DNA from: Stappia sp. WLB 29
GTDB taxonomy: Bacteria; Pseudomonadota; Alphaproteobacteria; Rhizobiales; Stappiaceae
NCBI RefSeq assembly: GCF_023507705.1
Contig: NZ_JALBGD010000004.1
Location: 331,587-395,586 of the forward strand
DNA length: 64,000 nt
Direction: 5' to 3'
How positions within the stretch are numbered: position 1 is the stretch's first letter; each line of letters begins with the position of its first letter. This document shows, piece by piece, positions 38,586 through 48,039 of the stretch. Under the pieces are notes generated by a model. That model saw only the letters and a program-made list of their open reading frames with translations, searched no databases and was not told where the DNA came from. Position numbers and translations under genes: made by a program.

Positions 38586-41500
38586 TTATTCGGCCGGCGC
38601 CCGGTCTGCGGCAGGGGACTTGTCCCCGGCCGCCGGCGCGGGATGGTCGTCGCCCTCGTGCTTCGGCAGGTGGCCGTCGATCGGAATGCGGCGGAACATC
38701 CGCATCACGAAGACGAAGAACACCGGCACGAAGAAGATCGCCAGGATCGTACCGGAGATCATGCCGCCCATCACGCCGGTGCCGATGGCGTTCTGGCTGC
38801 CGGCGCTGGCACCGGAGGCGATGGCCAGCGGCGTCACGCCCAGGGTGAAGGCTAGCGACGTCATCAGGATCGGCCGGAAGCGCAGATGCGCCGCCTCGAT
38901 GGTGGCGTCGATCAGCGAGCGCCCCTCTGCCATCAGGTCCTTGGCGAACTCGATGATCAGAATGGCGTTTTTCGCCGACAGGCCGACGATGGCGATCAGG
39001 CCGACGGTGAAGTAGACGTCGTTCGGCATGCCGCGCAGCGTCACCGCGGCCACCGAGCCGATCACGCCCAGCGGCACGACGAGCATCACCGCGAACGGGA
39101 TCGACCAGCTCTCGTAGAGCGCGGCCAGCAGCAGGAACACGAACAGGATGCTGAGGCCGATCAGGAACGGTGCCTGCGATCCCGACTGGATCTCCTGCAG
39201 CGACTGGCCCGTCCACTCGTAGCCGAAGCCGGCCGGCAGCTCGCCGGCAAGCCGCTCCATCTCGGCAATGGCATCGCCCGACGAGTAGCCGGGCGCCGCC
39301 TCGCCGGAGATGCGGATCGACGGGTAGCCGTTATAGCCGACGATCTGCGAGGGCCCCTTGCGCCATTCCACGCTGGCGAAGGCCGAAAGCGGCACCATTC
39401 CGCCGTTGTTGTTGCGGACGTTCAGGCGCAGCAGGTCGCTGGTCTGCATGCGGGCGTCCTGGTCGGCCTGCACCGTCACGCGCTGCATGCGTCCCGAGTT
39501 CGGGAAGTCGTTGACATAGGTCGAGCCGAGATTGGCAGAGATGGTCGCGTTGATGTCGGCGAAGGCGACGCCGAACGCATTGGCCTTCTCGCGGTCGATG
39601 ACGAGGTCGACCTGGGCCGCGTCCGGAAGGCCGTCGATGCGCAGGCCGGTCAGGATCGGGCTCTGAGAGGCCGCCCCCATCAGCTGGTCGCGCGCGGCGC
39701 CCAGCGCCTCGGTGCCGCGTCCGCCGCGGTCCTGCAGGCGGAAGCTGAAGCCGTTCGAGGTGCCGAGGCCCTGGATCGCCGGCGGCGACAGGGCGAAGGA
39801 AATCGCGTCCTTGATGCCGAAGAGCTGGCCGTTGGCGCGGCCCGCAATGGCGCCGGCCGCGTCCTCGGGTCCGCGTTCGGACCAGTCCTTCAGCGTTACG
39901 AAGGCAAGGCCGGCATTCTGTCCGGTGCCGGAGAAGCTGAAGCCGAGAATGCCGACGATACGCGAGACGGCGCTTTCCTTGCCGAAGATCGCCTCGACCT
40001 GCTCGATGACCTCCAGCGTGCGGTTGGCGCTCGCCTCAGGCGGGGCCTGGACGTTGACCAGGAGGTAACCCTGGTCCTCGTTCGGCAGGAACGAGGACGG
40101 CAGGCGCATGAAGCCCCAGCCGAGGCCGACCAGCAAGGCCAGATAGATGATCATCATCCGCCCCGCGCGGCGCGACATCCAGCCGGCGACCGAGCTGTAG
40201 CCGTTGGTCGTGCGGGCGAAACCGCGGTTGAACCAGCCGAAGAAGCCCGTCTTCTCGTGGTGGCCTTGCGGGATCGGCTTCAGCATGCTGGCGCACAGCG
40301 CCGGCGTGAAGGACAGCGCCAGGAAGCCGGAGAACAGGATCGACACGACCATGGTCAGGCTGAACTGCTGGTAGATGACGCCGACCGCACCGGGAAAGAA
40401 CGCCATCGGCACGAACACCGCCGTCAGCACCAGGGTGATGCCGATGATGGCGCCGGAAATCTGCGACATCGCCTTGCGCGTCGCCGCCCGCGGCGACAGG
40501 CCTTCCTCGGCCATGATGCGCTCGACGTTCTCGACCACGACGATGGCGTCATCGACGAGAATGCCGATGGCTAGCACCATGGCGAACATGGTCAGCACGT
40601 TGATCGAGAAGCCGGCCGCCAGCATGACGGCGCAGGTGCCCAGCAGCGCCACCGGCACCACCAGCGTCGGGATGACGGTGTAGCGGAAACTTTGCAGGAA
40701 CAGGAACATCACCACGAAGACGAGGGCGACGGCCTCCAGCAGCGTATGGATCACCTTCTCGATCGACGCCTCGACGAAGGGCGAGGTGTCGTAGGGGATC
40801 TCGTAGGCGATGCCTTGCGGGAAGAACTGGGCCAGTTCCTCCATCTTGGCGCGCACCGCCTCCGACGTCGCCATGGCGTTGCCGGTCGAGGCGAGCTGCA
40901 CGCCGATGGCCGCGCTCGGCTGGCCGTTCAGGCGTGTGGAGAAGTTGTAGTCCTCGCCGCCGATCTCGAGGCGCGCGACATCGGAGAGACGGACCGTGGA
41001 GCCGTCCGGATTGGCCCGCAGCACAACCTGGCCGAACTCGTCGAGGGACGACAGCTGTCCCTTGACCAGCACGCTGGCCGAGATCTGCTGGGTGATCGGG
41101 TTGGGCAGCGCGCCGATGCGGCCGGCCGCGACCTGGGCGTTCTGTGCCCGAATCGCATTGATGACGTCGCTGGACGACAGGTTGAGGCCCAGCATCTTGT
41201 CCGGGTCCAGCCAGACGCGCATGGACCGCTGGGTCGCGAAGAGCTGAGCGCTGCCGACGCCGTCGATGCGGCGGATCTCGCCGAGCACGTTGCGGCTGAG
41301 ATAGTCGCCGAGATCGACCACGTTGTAGGAGCCGTCGGTCGAGGTGACCGACACCACCATCAGGAAGCCCGCGCCGGCCTGCTCGACGCGGATGCCCTGC
41401 TGGGAGACGATGCCGGGCAGTCGCGGTTCGACGCGGCGCACTGCATTCTGCACGTCGACCGAGGCCTGCGACACGTCGGTGCCGGGCTGGAACGTCGCGG

Positions 41501-41771
41501 TGATCGAGATCCGGCCCGACGTTTCGGAGGTGGATTCGAAATAGATCAGCCCCTCGACGCCGTTCAGCTCTTCCTCGATCGGGCGGGTGACGCTGAGATA
41601 GGCGTCCTCGGGCGCCACGCCCGGATAGTTGGTCGAGATGGAGATCTGCGGCGGGGCGACGTTGGGATACTGGGCAACCGGCATGAAGGGGATCGCGATC
41701 ACGCCGGCAAGCGTGATGAAGATGGCGATGACCCATGCGAAGACCGGCCGGTTGATGAAAAAGGACGGCAT
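38586..41771 (-). CDS. RND efflux pump permease (AcrB/MexB, HAE1 family)
   Basis: A 1,061-residue inner-membrane trimer-forming pump, close to the usual ~1,045. The first helix is preceded by MPSFFINRPVFAWVIAIFIT, the typical start. The proton-relay pair is in GILVDDAIVVVENVERIMAE, and AFFPGAVGVIYQQFSLTMV follows. Two large periplasmic loops are present. It expels hydrophobic compounds using the proton gradient, with the adaptor encoded upstream. No TolC-like outer-membrane gene is present here, so it must use one encoded elsewhere. Transcription is from the tetR side. Confidence 0.97.
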   Translation of the reverse strand: MPSFFINRPVFAWVIAIFITLAGVIAIPFMPVAQYPNVAPPQISISTNYPGVAPEDAYLSVTRPIEEELNGVEGLIYFESTSETSGRISITATFQPGTDVSQASVDVQNAVRRVEPRLPGIVSQQGIRVEQAGAGFLMVVSVTSTDGSYNVVDLGDYLSRNVLGEIRRIDGVGSAQLFATQRSMRVWLDPDKMLGLNLSSSDVINAIRAQNAQVAAGRIGALPNPITQQISASVLVKGQLSSLDEFGQVVLRANPDGSTVRLSDVARLEIGGEDYNFSTRLNGQPSAAIGVQLASTGNAMATSEAVRAKMEELAQFFPQGIAYEIPYDTSPFVEASIEKVIHTLLEAVALVFVVMFLFLQSFRYTVIPTLVVPVALLGTCAVMLAAGFSINVLTMFAMVLAIGILVDDAIVVVENVERIMAEEGLSPRAATRKAMSQISGAIIGITLVLTAVFVPMAFFPGAVGVIYQQFSLTMVVSILFSGFLALSFTPALCASMLKPIPQGHHEKTGFFGWFNRGFARTTNGYSSVAGWMSRRAGRMMIIYLALLVGLGWGFMRLPSSFLPNEDQGYLLVNVQAPPEASANRTLEVIEQVEAIFGKESAVSRIVGILGFSFSGTGQNAGLAFVTLKDWSERGPEDAAGAIAGRANGQLFGIKDAISFALSPPAIQGLGTSNGFSFRLQDRGGRGTEALGAARDQLMGAASQSPILTGLRIDGLPDAAQVDLVIDREKANAFGVAFADINATISANLGSTYVNDFPNSGRMQRVTVQADQDARMQTSDLLRLNVRNNNGGMVPLSAFASVEWRKGPSQIVGYNGYPSIRISGEAAPGYSSGDAIAEMERLAGELPAGFGYEWTGQSLQEIQSGSQAPFLIGLSILFVFLLLAALYESWSIPFAVMLVVPLGVIGSVAAVTLRGMPNDVYFTVGLIAIVGLSAKNAILIIEFAKDLMAEGRSLIDATIEAAHLRFRPILMTSLAFTLGVTPLAIASGASAGSQNAIGTGVMGGMISGTILAIFFVPVFFVFVMRMFRRIPIDGHLPKHEGDDHPAPAAGDKSPAADRAPAE

Positions 41772-41895
41772 CAGATCGGATCCTGTGAGACCGGCCCGCA
41801 GGCGGCGCGGGAGGGCGCCGGCGGCCGTGGGCGGGCCGTTGAGTCAGGACGGGGCGGGCGCGGCCCTTGCGGCAGGGCGTGCCCGTCCCGACAGG

Positions 41896-43062
41896 TTAGT
41901 TGGCCGCGACTTCGGCCGTCTTGCTTGCGCCTTCCCAGGGGGTCGCCGCGACCGGTGCGCCGGGACGCAGCTTCTGGAAGCCCTCGACGATCACCTTGTC
42001 GCCGGCGGAAAGGCCCTTGGTGATCACCCAGCGGGTGCCGACGATGCGACCGGTCTCGACGGAGCGCAGCTCCGCCTTGTCCTCGGCGCCGACCACATAG
42101 ACCTGCGCCTGGCCGCCGGCATTGCGCTGCACCGCCTGCTGCGGCACGGCGAGGGCGTTGTTCTCGATGCCCTGCTCGATCAGCACGCGGACATACATCC
42201 CCGGCAAGAGGTCGCCGTCCGGGTTCGGGAACTCCCCGCGCAGCGTGATTTGCCCGGTCGTGGCGTCGACCGCCGCCTCGGAAAACAGCAGCCGCCCCTT
42301 GTGCGGATACGCTTGTCCATCATCCAGCTTGAGCTGAACGGCCGCCTCGCCGGCGCGCGGACCGGTCAGCGAGCCGACCTGCAGCGAGCGGCGCAGGCTC
42401 AGCAACTGATTGGCGGACTGAGTGAAATCCGCGTAGACCGGATCGAGCTGCTGGATCGTCGCCAGCACGCCGCTGGAGGAATCCACCAGCGCGCCCTCGG
42501 TCAGCAATGCCCGTCCGATGCGCCCCGTGATCGGCGCGCGCACTTCCGAGAAATGCAGATTCAACTCGGCCGCGTCGAGGCCTGCCTGGGCGATCGCGAC
42601 ATCGGCGTCGGCCTGGGCGAGCGAGGCGATGGCATTGTCGCGCGCCTGCACGCTGGTCACCCGGCGTTCGTGCAGCTCCTTCTGCCGGTCCGCCTCCTGG
42701 CGCGCCTGCAGCTGCACCGCCTGGGCGCGCTGCAGCGTCGCGCGGGCGCTTGCCACCTGGACGCGGAACGGCTCGGGATCGATGCGGTAGAGCACGTCGC
42801 CTTCCTGGACGATGCTGCCCTGCTCGAACACTCGCTCGACCAGAATGCCCGAGACGCGCGGGCGCACCTCGGCGATCCGCGTCGGTGCGATGCGGCCCGG
42901 CAGCTCGTTGGTGATCGGCAGCGTCTCGGCCTTGAGTTCGACGAAGCTCACGCCGGTCGGCGGCATGGCGGGTGCGCCGCCCGCCTCGTTCTTGCTGGCG
43001 ACCTCATTGCAGCCGGCAAGCAGCGCGGCGGCGAGGATCACGGAAGTCAGTCTGAATTTCAT
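41896..43062 (-). CDS. RND periplasmic adaptor (AcrA/MexA type)
   Basis: A 388-residue lipoprotein-like adaptor. The signal peptide ends at LLAGCNE, a lipobox with Cys about residue 18, so it is probably lipid-anchored to the inner membrane. A barrel-sandwich, coiled-coil hairpin and beta-barrel follow (ARVSGILVERVF, FSEVRAPITGRIGRALLTEG). It links the RND pump to an outer-membrane channel. Its start overlaps the stop of the tetR gene (ATGA). 124 bases separate it from the permease gene. Confidence 0.95.
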   Translation of the reverse strand: MKFRLTSVILAAALLAGCNEVASKNEAGGAPAMPPTGVSFVELKAETLPITNELPGRIAPTRIAEVRPRVSGILVERVFEQGSIVQEGDVLYRIDPEPFRVQVASARATLQRAQAVQLQARQEADRQKELHERRVTSVQARDNAIASLAQADADVAIAQAGLDAAELNLHFSEVRAPITGRIGRALLTEGALVDSSSGVLATIQQLDPVYADFTQSANQLLSLRRSLQVGSLTGPRAGEAAVQLKLDDGQAYPHKGRLLFSEAAVDATTGQITLRGEFPNPDGDLLPGMYVRVLIEQGIENNALAVPQQAVQRNAGGQAQVYVVGAEDKAELRSVETGRIVGTRWVITKGLSAGDKVIVEGFQKLRPGAPVAATPWEGASKTAEVAAN

Positions 43063-43667
43063 CGGGTCGACCTCTCGGGGGAAGAGGAAAGTGCGGAGGC
43101 GGGCGCGGATGCCGGTGCGGGCACCTGGTCAACGAGCCAGCCGATTTCGGCAATGATCCGGGCGCGTTCTTCCGGCGCCCAGTCGTGCAGTCCGAGCCAT
43201 TCGAGCGACATCAGCCCCTCGGTGGCGAGAAAGGCGAGAAGTGCGCCACGCGGATTGCGCGAGGTCTCGGTGACCTGGGCGATCCGCTGGCCATAGGTGC
43301 GGGCGATCGGCTCGCGCAGGTCGGCGTCCTGTGCGAGCGAGGCGAGCAGGCCGAGCGCCACCGCCCGATCCTCCTCGGTAAGCAGGTGCGAGGCAACTTC
43401 TATGCGGGTGCGGATCGCCGCGTTCGGGTCGCCCGAAAAGCTTGCTGCGACCTCCTGCTCGCAGGTCGCATGCGCGGCCAGCCGCCGCTCGACGACGGCT
43501 TTGATCAGGGCCTGCTTGGTCTTGTAGTCGTAAAGGACGCTGGCCTTGCTGATGCCGGCCTCGCAGGCCACCGCATCCAGCGTCAGGCGCGCAGCACCAT
43601 CCCGCATCACAACCTGCTCGGCCGCGTCCAGTACCGTGTCGCGCTTGATTGTCCGCTTGCGTCCCAT
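43059..43667 (-). CDS. TetR family regulator of the RND operon
   Basis: A 202-residue TetR-like regulator with the HTH LDAVACEAGISKASVLYDYK (about 29-48) and a C-terminal ligand domain of the TetR_C type found beside drug pumps. The start is the ATG at 43667. It is the first gene of the tetR-acrA-acrB unit, so it likely represses its own operon until a drug binds. The palindrome at 43693 is a candidate operator. Confidence 0.9.
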   Translation of the reverse strand: MGRKRTIKRDTVLDAAEQVVMRDGAARLTLDAVACEAGISKASVLYDYKTKQALIKAVVERRLAAHATCEQEVAASFSGDPNAAIRTRIEVASHLLTEEDRAVALGLLASLAQDADLREPIARTYGQRIAQVTETSRNPRGALLAFLATEGLMSLEWLGLHDWAPEERARIIAEIGWLVDQVPAPASAPASALSSSPERSTR

Positions 43668-43692
43668 GCCGTTCCCGTTTTTCCAACCGGAT

Positions 43693-43704
43693 GGATATAT
43701 ATCC
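43693..43704. promoter_or_regulatory. 12-bp palindrome upstream of tetR-acrAB
   Basis: GGATATATATCC is a perfect palindrome 26 bases before the tetR start. On the minus strand TTGCAT lies 16 bases before TATATC, so the palindrome overlaps a possible -10 box. It would be well placed for TetR autorepression. Confidence 0.45.
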
Positions 43705-43774
43705 TCCGCGGTCGGATGCAACAGGTTTTTTTGCAGCGCAACACGAAGTTTTGAAACGGCCGCCTGGGGGGGCG

Positions 43775-46700
43775 TCAATCCCCGCCGCGGACCTGCACGG
43801 ACCGGCGCCGCGAGGGATGCGGCGCGCGCGAGGTCAGGGTGTCGCGCATTCTCCCGGCCGTGCTGCGCAGGGCGGGCACGGCGGTGCGTTCGGCATCGTT
43901 GTCCTCTGGTGCGGCGCAGCGCATGGCAACCAGCAGGGCGACGGTCGAGGGATCGAGCCGAGTCTGCAGTTCGGGCAGGGGGGCCGGCCGACCGATCAGG
44001 TAGCCCTGCACCTCGTTGCAGCCTTCTTCGGCCAGCACCCGCAACTCGTCCGCCTCCTCCACGCCTTCGGCCACCACGCTCATGCCGAGGGCATCGCCGA
44101 GCCGGACGATGGTCTCGACGATGGATCGCGCGCTCGGCGTCTTGCGCATGGCGCGGATGAAGGAACGGTCGATCTTGATCACGTCGAAGGGGAAGCGCGA
44201 CAGGTAGCCGAGCGAAGAGTAGCCGGTGCCGAAGTCGTCCAGTGCGATGCGCACGCCGAGCGACTTGAGCGCGGTGAGGATCTGCAGCGCTCGCCGGTCG
44301 TCGTCGATCAGCACGTTCTCGGTGACTTCCAACTCCAGCCGCCCGGCGGCAAGCCCCGTCGTCTCCAGCACGTCGCGCACGGTCTCGATGAAATGCTTGT
44401 CGCGGAACTGCAGCGGGCTGACATTGACACTTATGCGCGGGATTTCGCGATGCGCCTGGACGATGGCGCAGGCACGGCGCAGGACCCATTCGCCGATGGC
44501 GATTATCCTCCCCGACTGCTCGGCCACCGGAATGAAGTCGCTCGGGCTGATCATCCCCTTTTCCGGGTGATGCCAGCGGATCAATGCCTCATAGCTGCCG
44601 ATGCCGCTGCTGCGCAGGTCCAGCCGCGGTTGCAGGTAGAGTTCGAACTCTTCCTGCTCGATCGCCTGCACCAGATCGGCCTCCAGCAGTCGTCGCTTGC
44701 GCAGCGCGGCATCCATGCCTTCCTCGAACAAACAGTAGGTATTCCGCCCCAGATTCTTGGCCTTGTAGAGCGCCGTGTCGGCGCGCGATACGATGATCTC
44801 CGTATCCTCGCCATGCAGCGGGCTGACGGCGATGCCGATGCTGGCGCCGCTGCGCAGCGTCAAGCCGTTGCCGCAGTCGATGGGCTGCGACAGGGCATGC
44901 ACCAGCCGGTGCGCGAGGTCGGCCGCCTGATTGGCGAAGGCGATCTGGTGCTGGATGATGGCGAACTCATCCCCGCCCAGCCGGGAGATCGTGTCGCTCG
45001 CCGGGACGAGCGCGCGCAGCCGGTCGGCGGTCGCGCGGATCACCTGGTCGCCGGCCAGGTGGCCGTGGACGTCGTTGATTTCCTTGAACCGGTCGAGGTC
45101 GATCATCAGCACGGCAGCGGAGCCGCCACGCCGCCGGGCATCGGCGAGCACCGCGGCCAGCCGGTTCGAGAACACCGTGCGGTTCGGCAGGTCGGTCAGC
45201 GGGTCGTGCTCGGCCAGGTGGCGGATATGCTGCTCGGCCTTCTTGCGGTCGCGCAGGTCGACCATCGCCGACACCCGGGTTCGCTCGCCGCGATACAACA
45301 CCTCGCGGGCGCGCACCTCCACCGGGATGCGACTGCCGTCGGCATGGATGATATGCAACTCGTAAGGCCCGCTCTCCTTTTGCGACAGCTGCTGGTGGAC
45401 CCGCTCGCGGTCTTCCTCGGCGATATGGCCCAGCATACCCGTGCCCTTGAGCGCTTCGAGCGGGCGGCCCGTCAGTTGCTCCAGCGCGTGATTGCCGTCG
45501 ATGATGCGCCCCTGCACGGAGATGACGATGGCCTCGAACGTGGCATTGGCGAGTGCGGTCAGCCGCTCTGCCTCTTCCTCTGCCCGCCGCTGCTCCGCCT
45601 TGCGGCCTCGGGCAAGTTCCTCGTTCTGGATCGAGTCCATCAGCCGGTTGAACAGCCGGGTCATGCGTTCAGCCTCGTCGCCGGGCTCCACCGGCAGACG
45701 CAGGCTGAGATCGGCATGCCCTTCCACGAGCCGCCCGACGGCGTCTTCCACATGGCCGATGCCCAGACGGGTGCCGTGTTCGGCTTCGTTCAACCCGCGG
45801 ATCTCGCCGTCACGGTCGACACGCAGGGCGATGACGCGCTTCAAGGCGAGGAAGAAGGCAAGGCCGAGCCCGAAGGCGAAGGCGAAATTGAGGGCCGCAC
45901 CGCCCGCCTGGACAGCGAACTGCGCGAGCCGCCCGCCCGCCGGCAGGTTCTCCACCGGCGCCAGCAGCGCAAGCCCCAGCGTGCCGACCACGCCGGCGAT
46001 GCCGTGCACGCCGATGGCGCCGACCGCGTCGTCGATGCGCAACTGCCGTTCCAGAACCGAAATGCCGACGACGGCGGCAAGGCCGCCGGCAAGGCCGATA
46101 GCCAGGGCGCCCGGCGTCTCGAGCACCATGCATCCGGCGGTGACGGCCACCAGCCCGCCGAGCATGCCTGAAAACGCCTTTTCGGGCAGCAGCACCCCCT
46201 CGCGTGCCCAGGCGACGACATAGCCGCCGCAGGTGCCGGCGGCGGCGGCTAGCACGGTGTTGGCGATTACATGGGCGATATCAGGCGAGGCCTTCAGGGT
46301 CGAGCCGCCATTGAAGCCGATCCACCCGACGAAGAGCAGCAGGGCGCCGGCCGTCGCCAAGACCGGGCTGTGGCCCTGGAAGCGCAAGGGGCGTCCGTCT
46401 GCATCGAAGCGGCCGATGCGCGGGCCGATGACCAGGCAGGCGGCAAGCGCGATCCATGCGCCGGTGCCGTGCACCACGGTGGAACCGGCGAAGTCGACGA
46501 AGCCGGCATTCGCCAGGAAGGCGCCGGCATTCTGACCGAGCGCATTGCCCCAGGCCCAGTGCACGAAGACCGGATAGACCAGGCCGGCGATGAAGACGGA
46601 GCAGGCTACATAGGCGGCAAGCGGCATGCGCTCGGCGACCGCGCCGGAGACGATGGTCGCCGCCGTGCCGCAGAACATCACCTGGAAGACGAAGAAGGCT

Positions 46701-47083
46701 AGGCCCCAGGAATCCAGCCCGCCGAGCATGAAAAACGCCGGATCGTAGCCGATCCCAAAGCCGGAGCCGGCACCGAAGGCGAACATGAAGCCGATCCCGG
46801 CGAACACCAGCACCGAAAAGGTGAAATCGAGAAGGTTCTTCTGCGCGACGTTGATGGAGTTCTTCGATCGCACCATGCCCGCTTCCATGAGCAGGAAGCC
46901 GACCTGCATGAGCAGAACGAGTCCGGCGGCGAGCAGAACCCAGACGAAGTCCAGGGTGCGGTGCAGCGAAGCGAGGGCCGATACATCCTCGGCAGAGGCG
47001 GAGCCTGCCGTTGCGGCAAGCACGACCGAGGCGGCAAAGCCGATCATTGCCAGGTGCCGAACCGATGAATCTTGTGCCGCCAT
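43775..47083 (-). CDS. Ammonium transporter fused to PAS-GGDEF-EAL domains
   Basis: A 1,102-residue fusion. Residues 1-31 are a likely signal peptide, and 32-420 form a complete Amt/MEP/Rh channel. The twin pore histidines are kept: His205 in DFAGSTVVHG and His360 in GAIGVHGIAG. After the Amt tail (EIRGLNEAEHG) come a HAMP-like/coiled-coil linker (about 440-505), a PAS domain (about 505-612), a GGDEF domain (motif 703-707) and an EAL domain (EAL at 832-834). Both cyclic-di-GMP sites look intact. The simplest reading is an ammonium sensor that adjusts cyclic-di-GMP. No glnK gene is beside it, although Amt genes usually have one. Confidence 0.93.
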   Translation of the reverse strand: MAAQDSSVRHLAMIGFAASVVLAATAGSASAEDVSALASLHRTLDFVWVLLAAGLVLLMQVGFLLMEAGMVRSKNSINVAQKNLLDFTFSVLVFAGIGFMFAFGAGSGFGIGYDPAFFMLGGLDSWGLAFFVFQVMFCGTAATIVSGAVAERMPLAAYVACSVFIAGLVYPVFVHWAWGNALGQNAGAFLANAGFVDFAGSTVVHGTGAWIALAACLVIGPRIGRFDADGRPLRFQGHSPVLATAGALLLFVGWIGFNGGSTLKASPDIAHVIANTVLAAAAGTCGGYVVAWAREGVLLPEKAFSGMLGGLVAVTAGCMVLETPGALAIGLAGGLAAVVGISVLERQLRIDDAVGAIGVHGIAGVVGTLGLALLAPVENLPAGGRLAQFAVQAGGAALNFAFAFGLGLAFFLALKRVIALRVDRDGEIRGLNEAEHGTRLGIGHVEDAVGRLVEGHADLSLRLPVEPGDEAERMTRLFNRLMDSIQNEELARGRKAEQRRAEEEAERLTALANATFEAIVISVQGRIIDGNHALEQLTGRPLEALKGTGMLGHIAEEDRERVHQQLSQKESGPYELHIIHADGSRIPVEVRAREVLYRGERTRVSAMVDLRDRKKAEQHIRHLAEHDPLTDLPNRTVFSNRLAAVLADARRRGGSAAVLMIDLDRFKEINDVHGHLAGDQVIRATADRLRALVPASDTISRLGGDEFAIIQHQIAFANQAADLAHRLVHALSQPIDCGNGLTLRSGASIGIAVSPLHGEDTEIIVSRADTALYKAKNLGRNTYCLFEEGMDAALRKRRLLEADLVQAIEQEEFELYLQPRLDLRSSGIGSYEALIRWHHPEKGMISPSDFIPVAEQSGRIIAIGEWVLRRACAIVQAHREIPRISVNVSPLQFRDKHFIETVRDVLETTGLAAGRLELEVTENVLIDDDRRALQILTALKSLGVRIALDDFGTGYSSLGYLSRFPFDVIKIDRSFIRAMRKTPSARSIVETIVRLGDALGMSVVAEGVEEADELRVLAEEGCNEVQGYLIGRPAPLPELQTRLDPSTVALLVAMRCAAPEDNDAERTAVPALRSTAGRMRDTLTSRAPHPSRRRSVQVRGGD

Positions 47084-47401
47084 ATCCCTGCCAGGTCCCC
47101 GTCCGCCCTTTATTTGCCAGAGCTTAGGAACCAGCAGTTAAAAACTGATTGAGGTGTTGCATGCCCGCAACGAGCGTTCTGATTGCAGTTTTTCGTTGTA
47201 GGTTTTTCGGTTCTGAGGGCGAGATATTCATGTTGCATTGCAGCGATAAATTTGCCTTTACGGCAGTTTCGGCACGTCGAGTGGTCCGGCGCGAACGGGG
47301 AAGGGGGCGCTGGAAGCCGCCGGACGGGCTTCACATTCGCTCGCGATGCTTTAGGATCGCGCACAGATTGCAATCGCCCGTTCAGCGGGCCGCTCCAGTT
47401 G
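47084..47401. other. 318-base divergent intergenic region
   Basis: Separates the leftward Amt fusion from the rightward IalB gene and must hold both promoters. It is moderately AT-rich near 47100-47260. I looked for sigma-54 (NtrC-type) -24/-12 boxes, expected for a nitrogen-controlled amt gene, and found none convincing. No gene is seen in it. Confidence 0.4.
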
Positions 47402-47956
47402 ATGGAAAATCCGCACATGCGCCTTGATATTCGACATGCTCTTTCCGCATCCCGCCTTGCCGTGTTTGCCGGCTTGTTCGTGACCGCGAGCCTGGGCGCG
47501 GCTGCGGCACAGGACGCGGCACCCAAGCCGGCGGACGGCGCTGCAGCGCCCAACTGGATCGTGCAATGCTCGGAAGCGACCGACAAGGCCCCCAAGCGTT
47601 GCCGCGCGCTGCAGAACATCGTCATGCAGGAAGGCGGCCAGCGGCTGCTGACCGTGGTGGTCGAGCCGCGCGAGGGCGCGCCGAACCATGCATTGGTACT
47701 GGCATTGCCGCATGGCGTTTTCCTCCCGGCCGGCACCCAGATCCGCGTCGATGAGGGTGAGCCGGTGGCGATGGCGATCCAGACCAGCGATGCCAATGGC
47801 GCCTATGCCGGCGCGGCGATCAGCGACGAACTGCTCGCCTCGTTGAAGAAGGGCCAGCGCCTCATCGTCGCCTTCAAGACCGCGCAGCAACAGGACCTGG
47901 CGATCCCGGTAACGCTGATCGGCTTTACTTCCGCCTACGGCCAGCTCGGCGGCTGA
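47402..47956 (+). CDS. Invasion-associated locus B (IalB) family protein
   Basis: A 184-residue periplasmic protein. A signal peptide covers about residues 1-35 (ending AAAAQDAAP). The IalB fold follows, with APNWIVQCSEATDKAPKRC, two Cys in a family-typical spacing, then LPHGVFLPAGTQIRVDEG and LIVAFKTAQQQDLAIPVTL. IalB proteins were named in Bartonella for invasion but are widespread in free-living relatives, where their role is not known. An ATG 15 bases later is an equally possible start. A strong terminator follows. Confidence 0.88.
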   Translation: MENPHMRLDIRHALSASRLAVFAGLFVTASLGAAAAQDAAPKPADGAAAPNWIVQCSEATDKAPKRCRALQNIVMQEGGQRLLTVVVEPREGAPNHALVLALPHGVFLPAGTQIRVDEGEPVAMAIQTSDANGAYAGAAISDELLASLKKGQRLIVAFKTAQQQDLAIPVTLIGFTSAYGQLGG

Positions 47957-47979
47957 TCGGCTGGCAAACCCGAAAAATC

Positions 47980-48012
47980 AAAAGGGCAGGTCTGCGAGGA
48001 CCTGCCCTTTTC
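47980..48012. terminator. Bidirectional Rho-independent terminator
   Basis: A stem AAAAGGGCAGGTC/GGACCTGCCCTTTT with a short loop (TGCGA) has an A-run before and a T-run after. It lies between the convergent IalB and SapC genes and can end both transcripts. Confidence 0.9.
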
Positions 48013-48039
48013 GTCTGGTCGCGGGAAACGTCTCGCGTC

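Noticed and set aside
47084..47401. Sigma-54 promoter for the Amt fusion
   Set aside because: No GG-N10-GC pair with the expected flanking bases is present on the minus strand.
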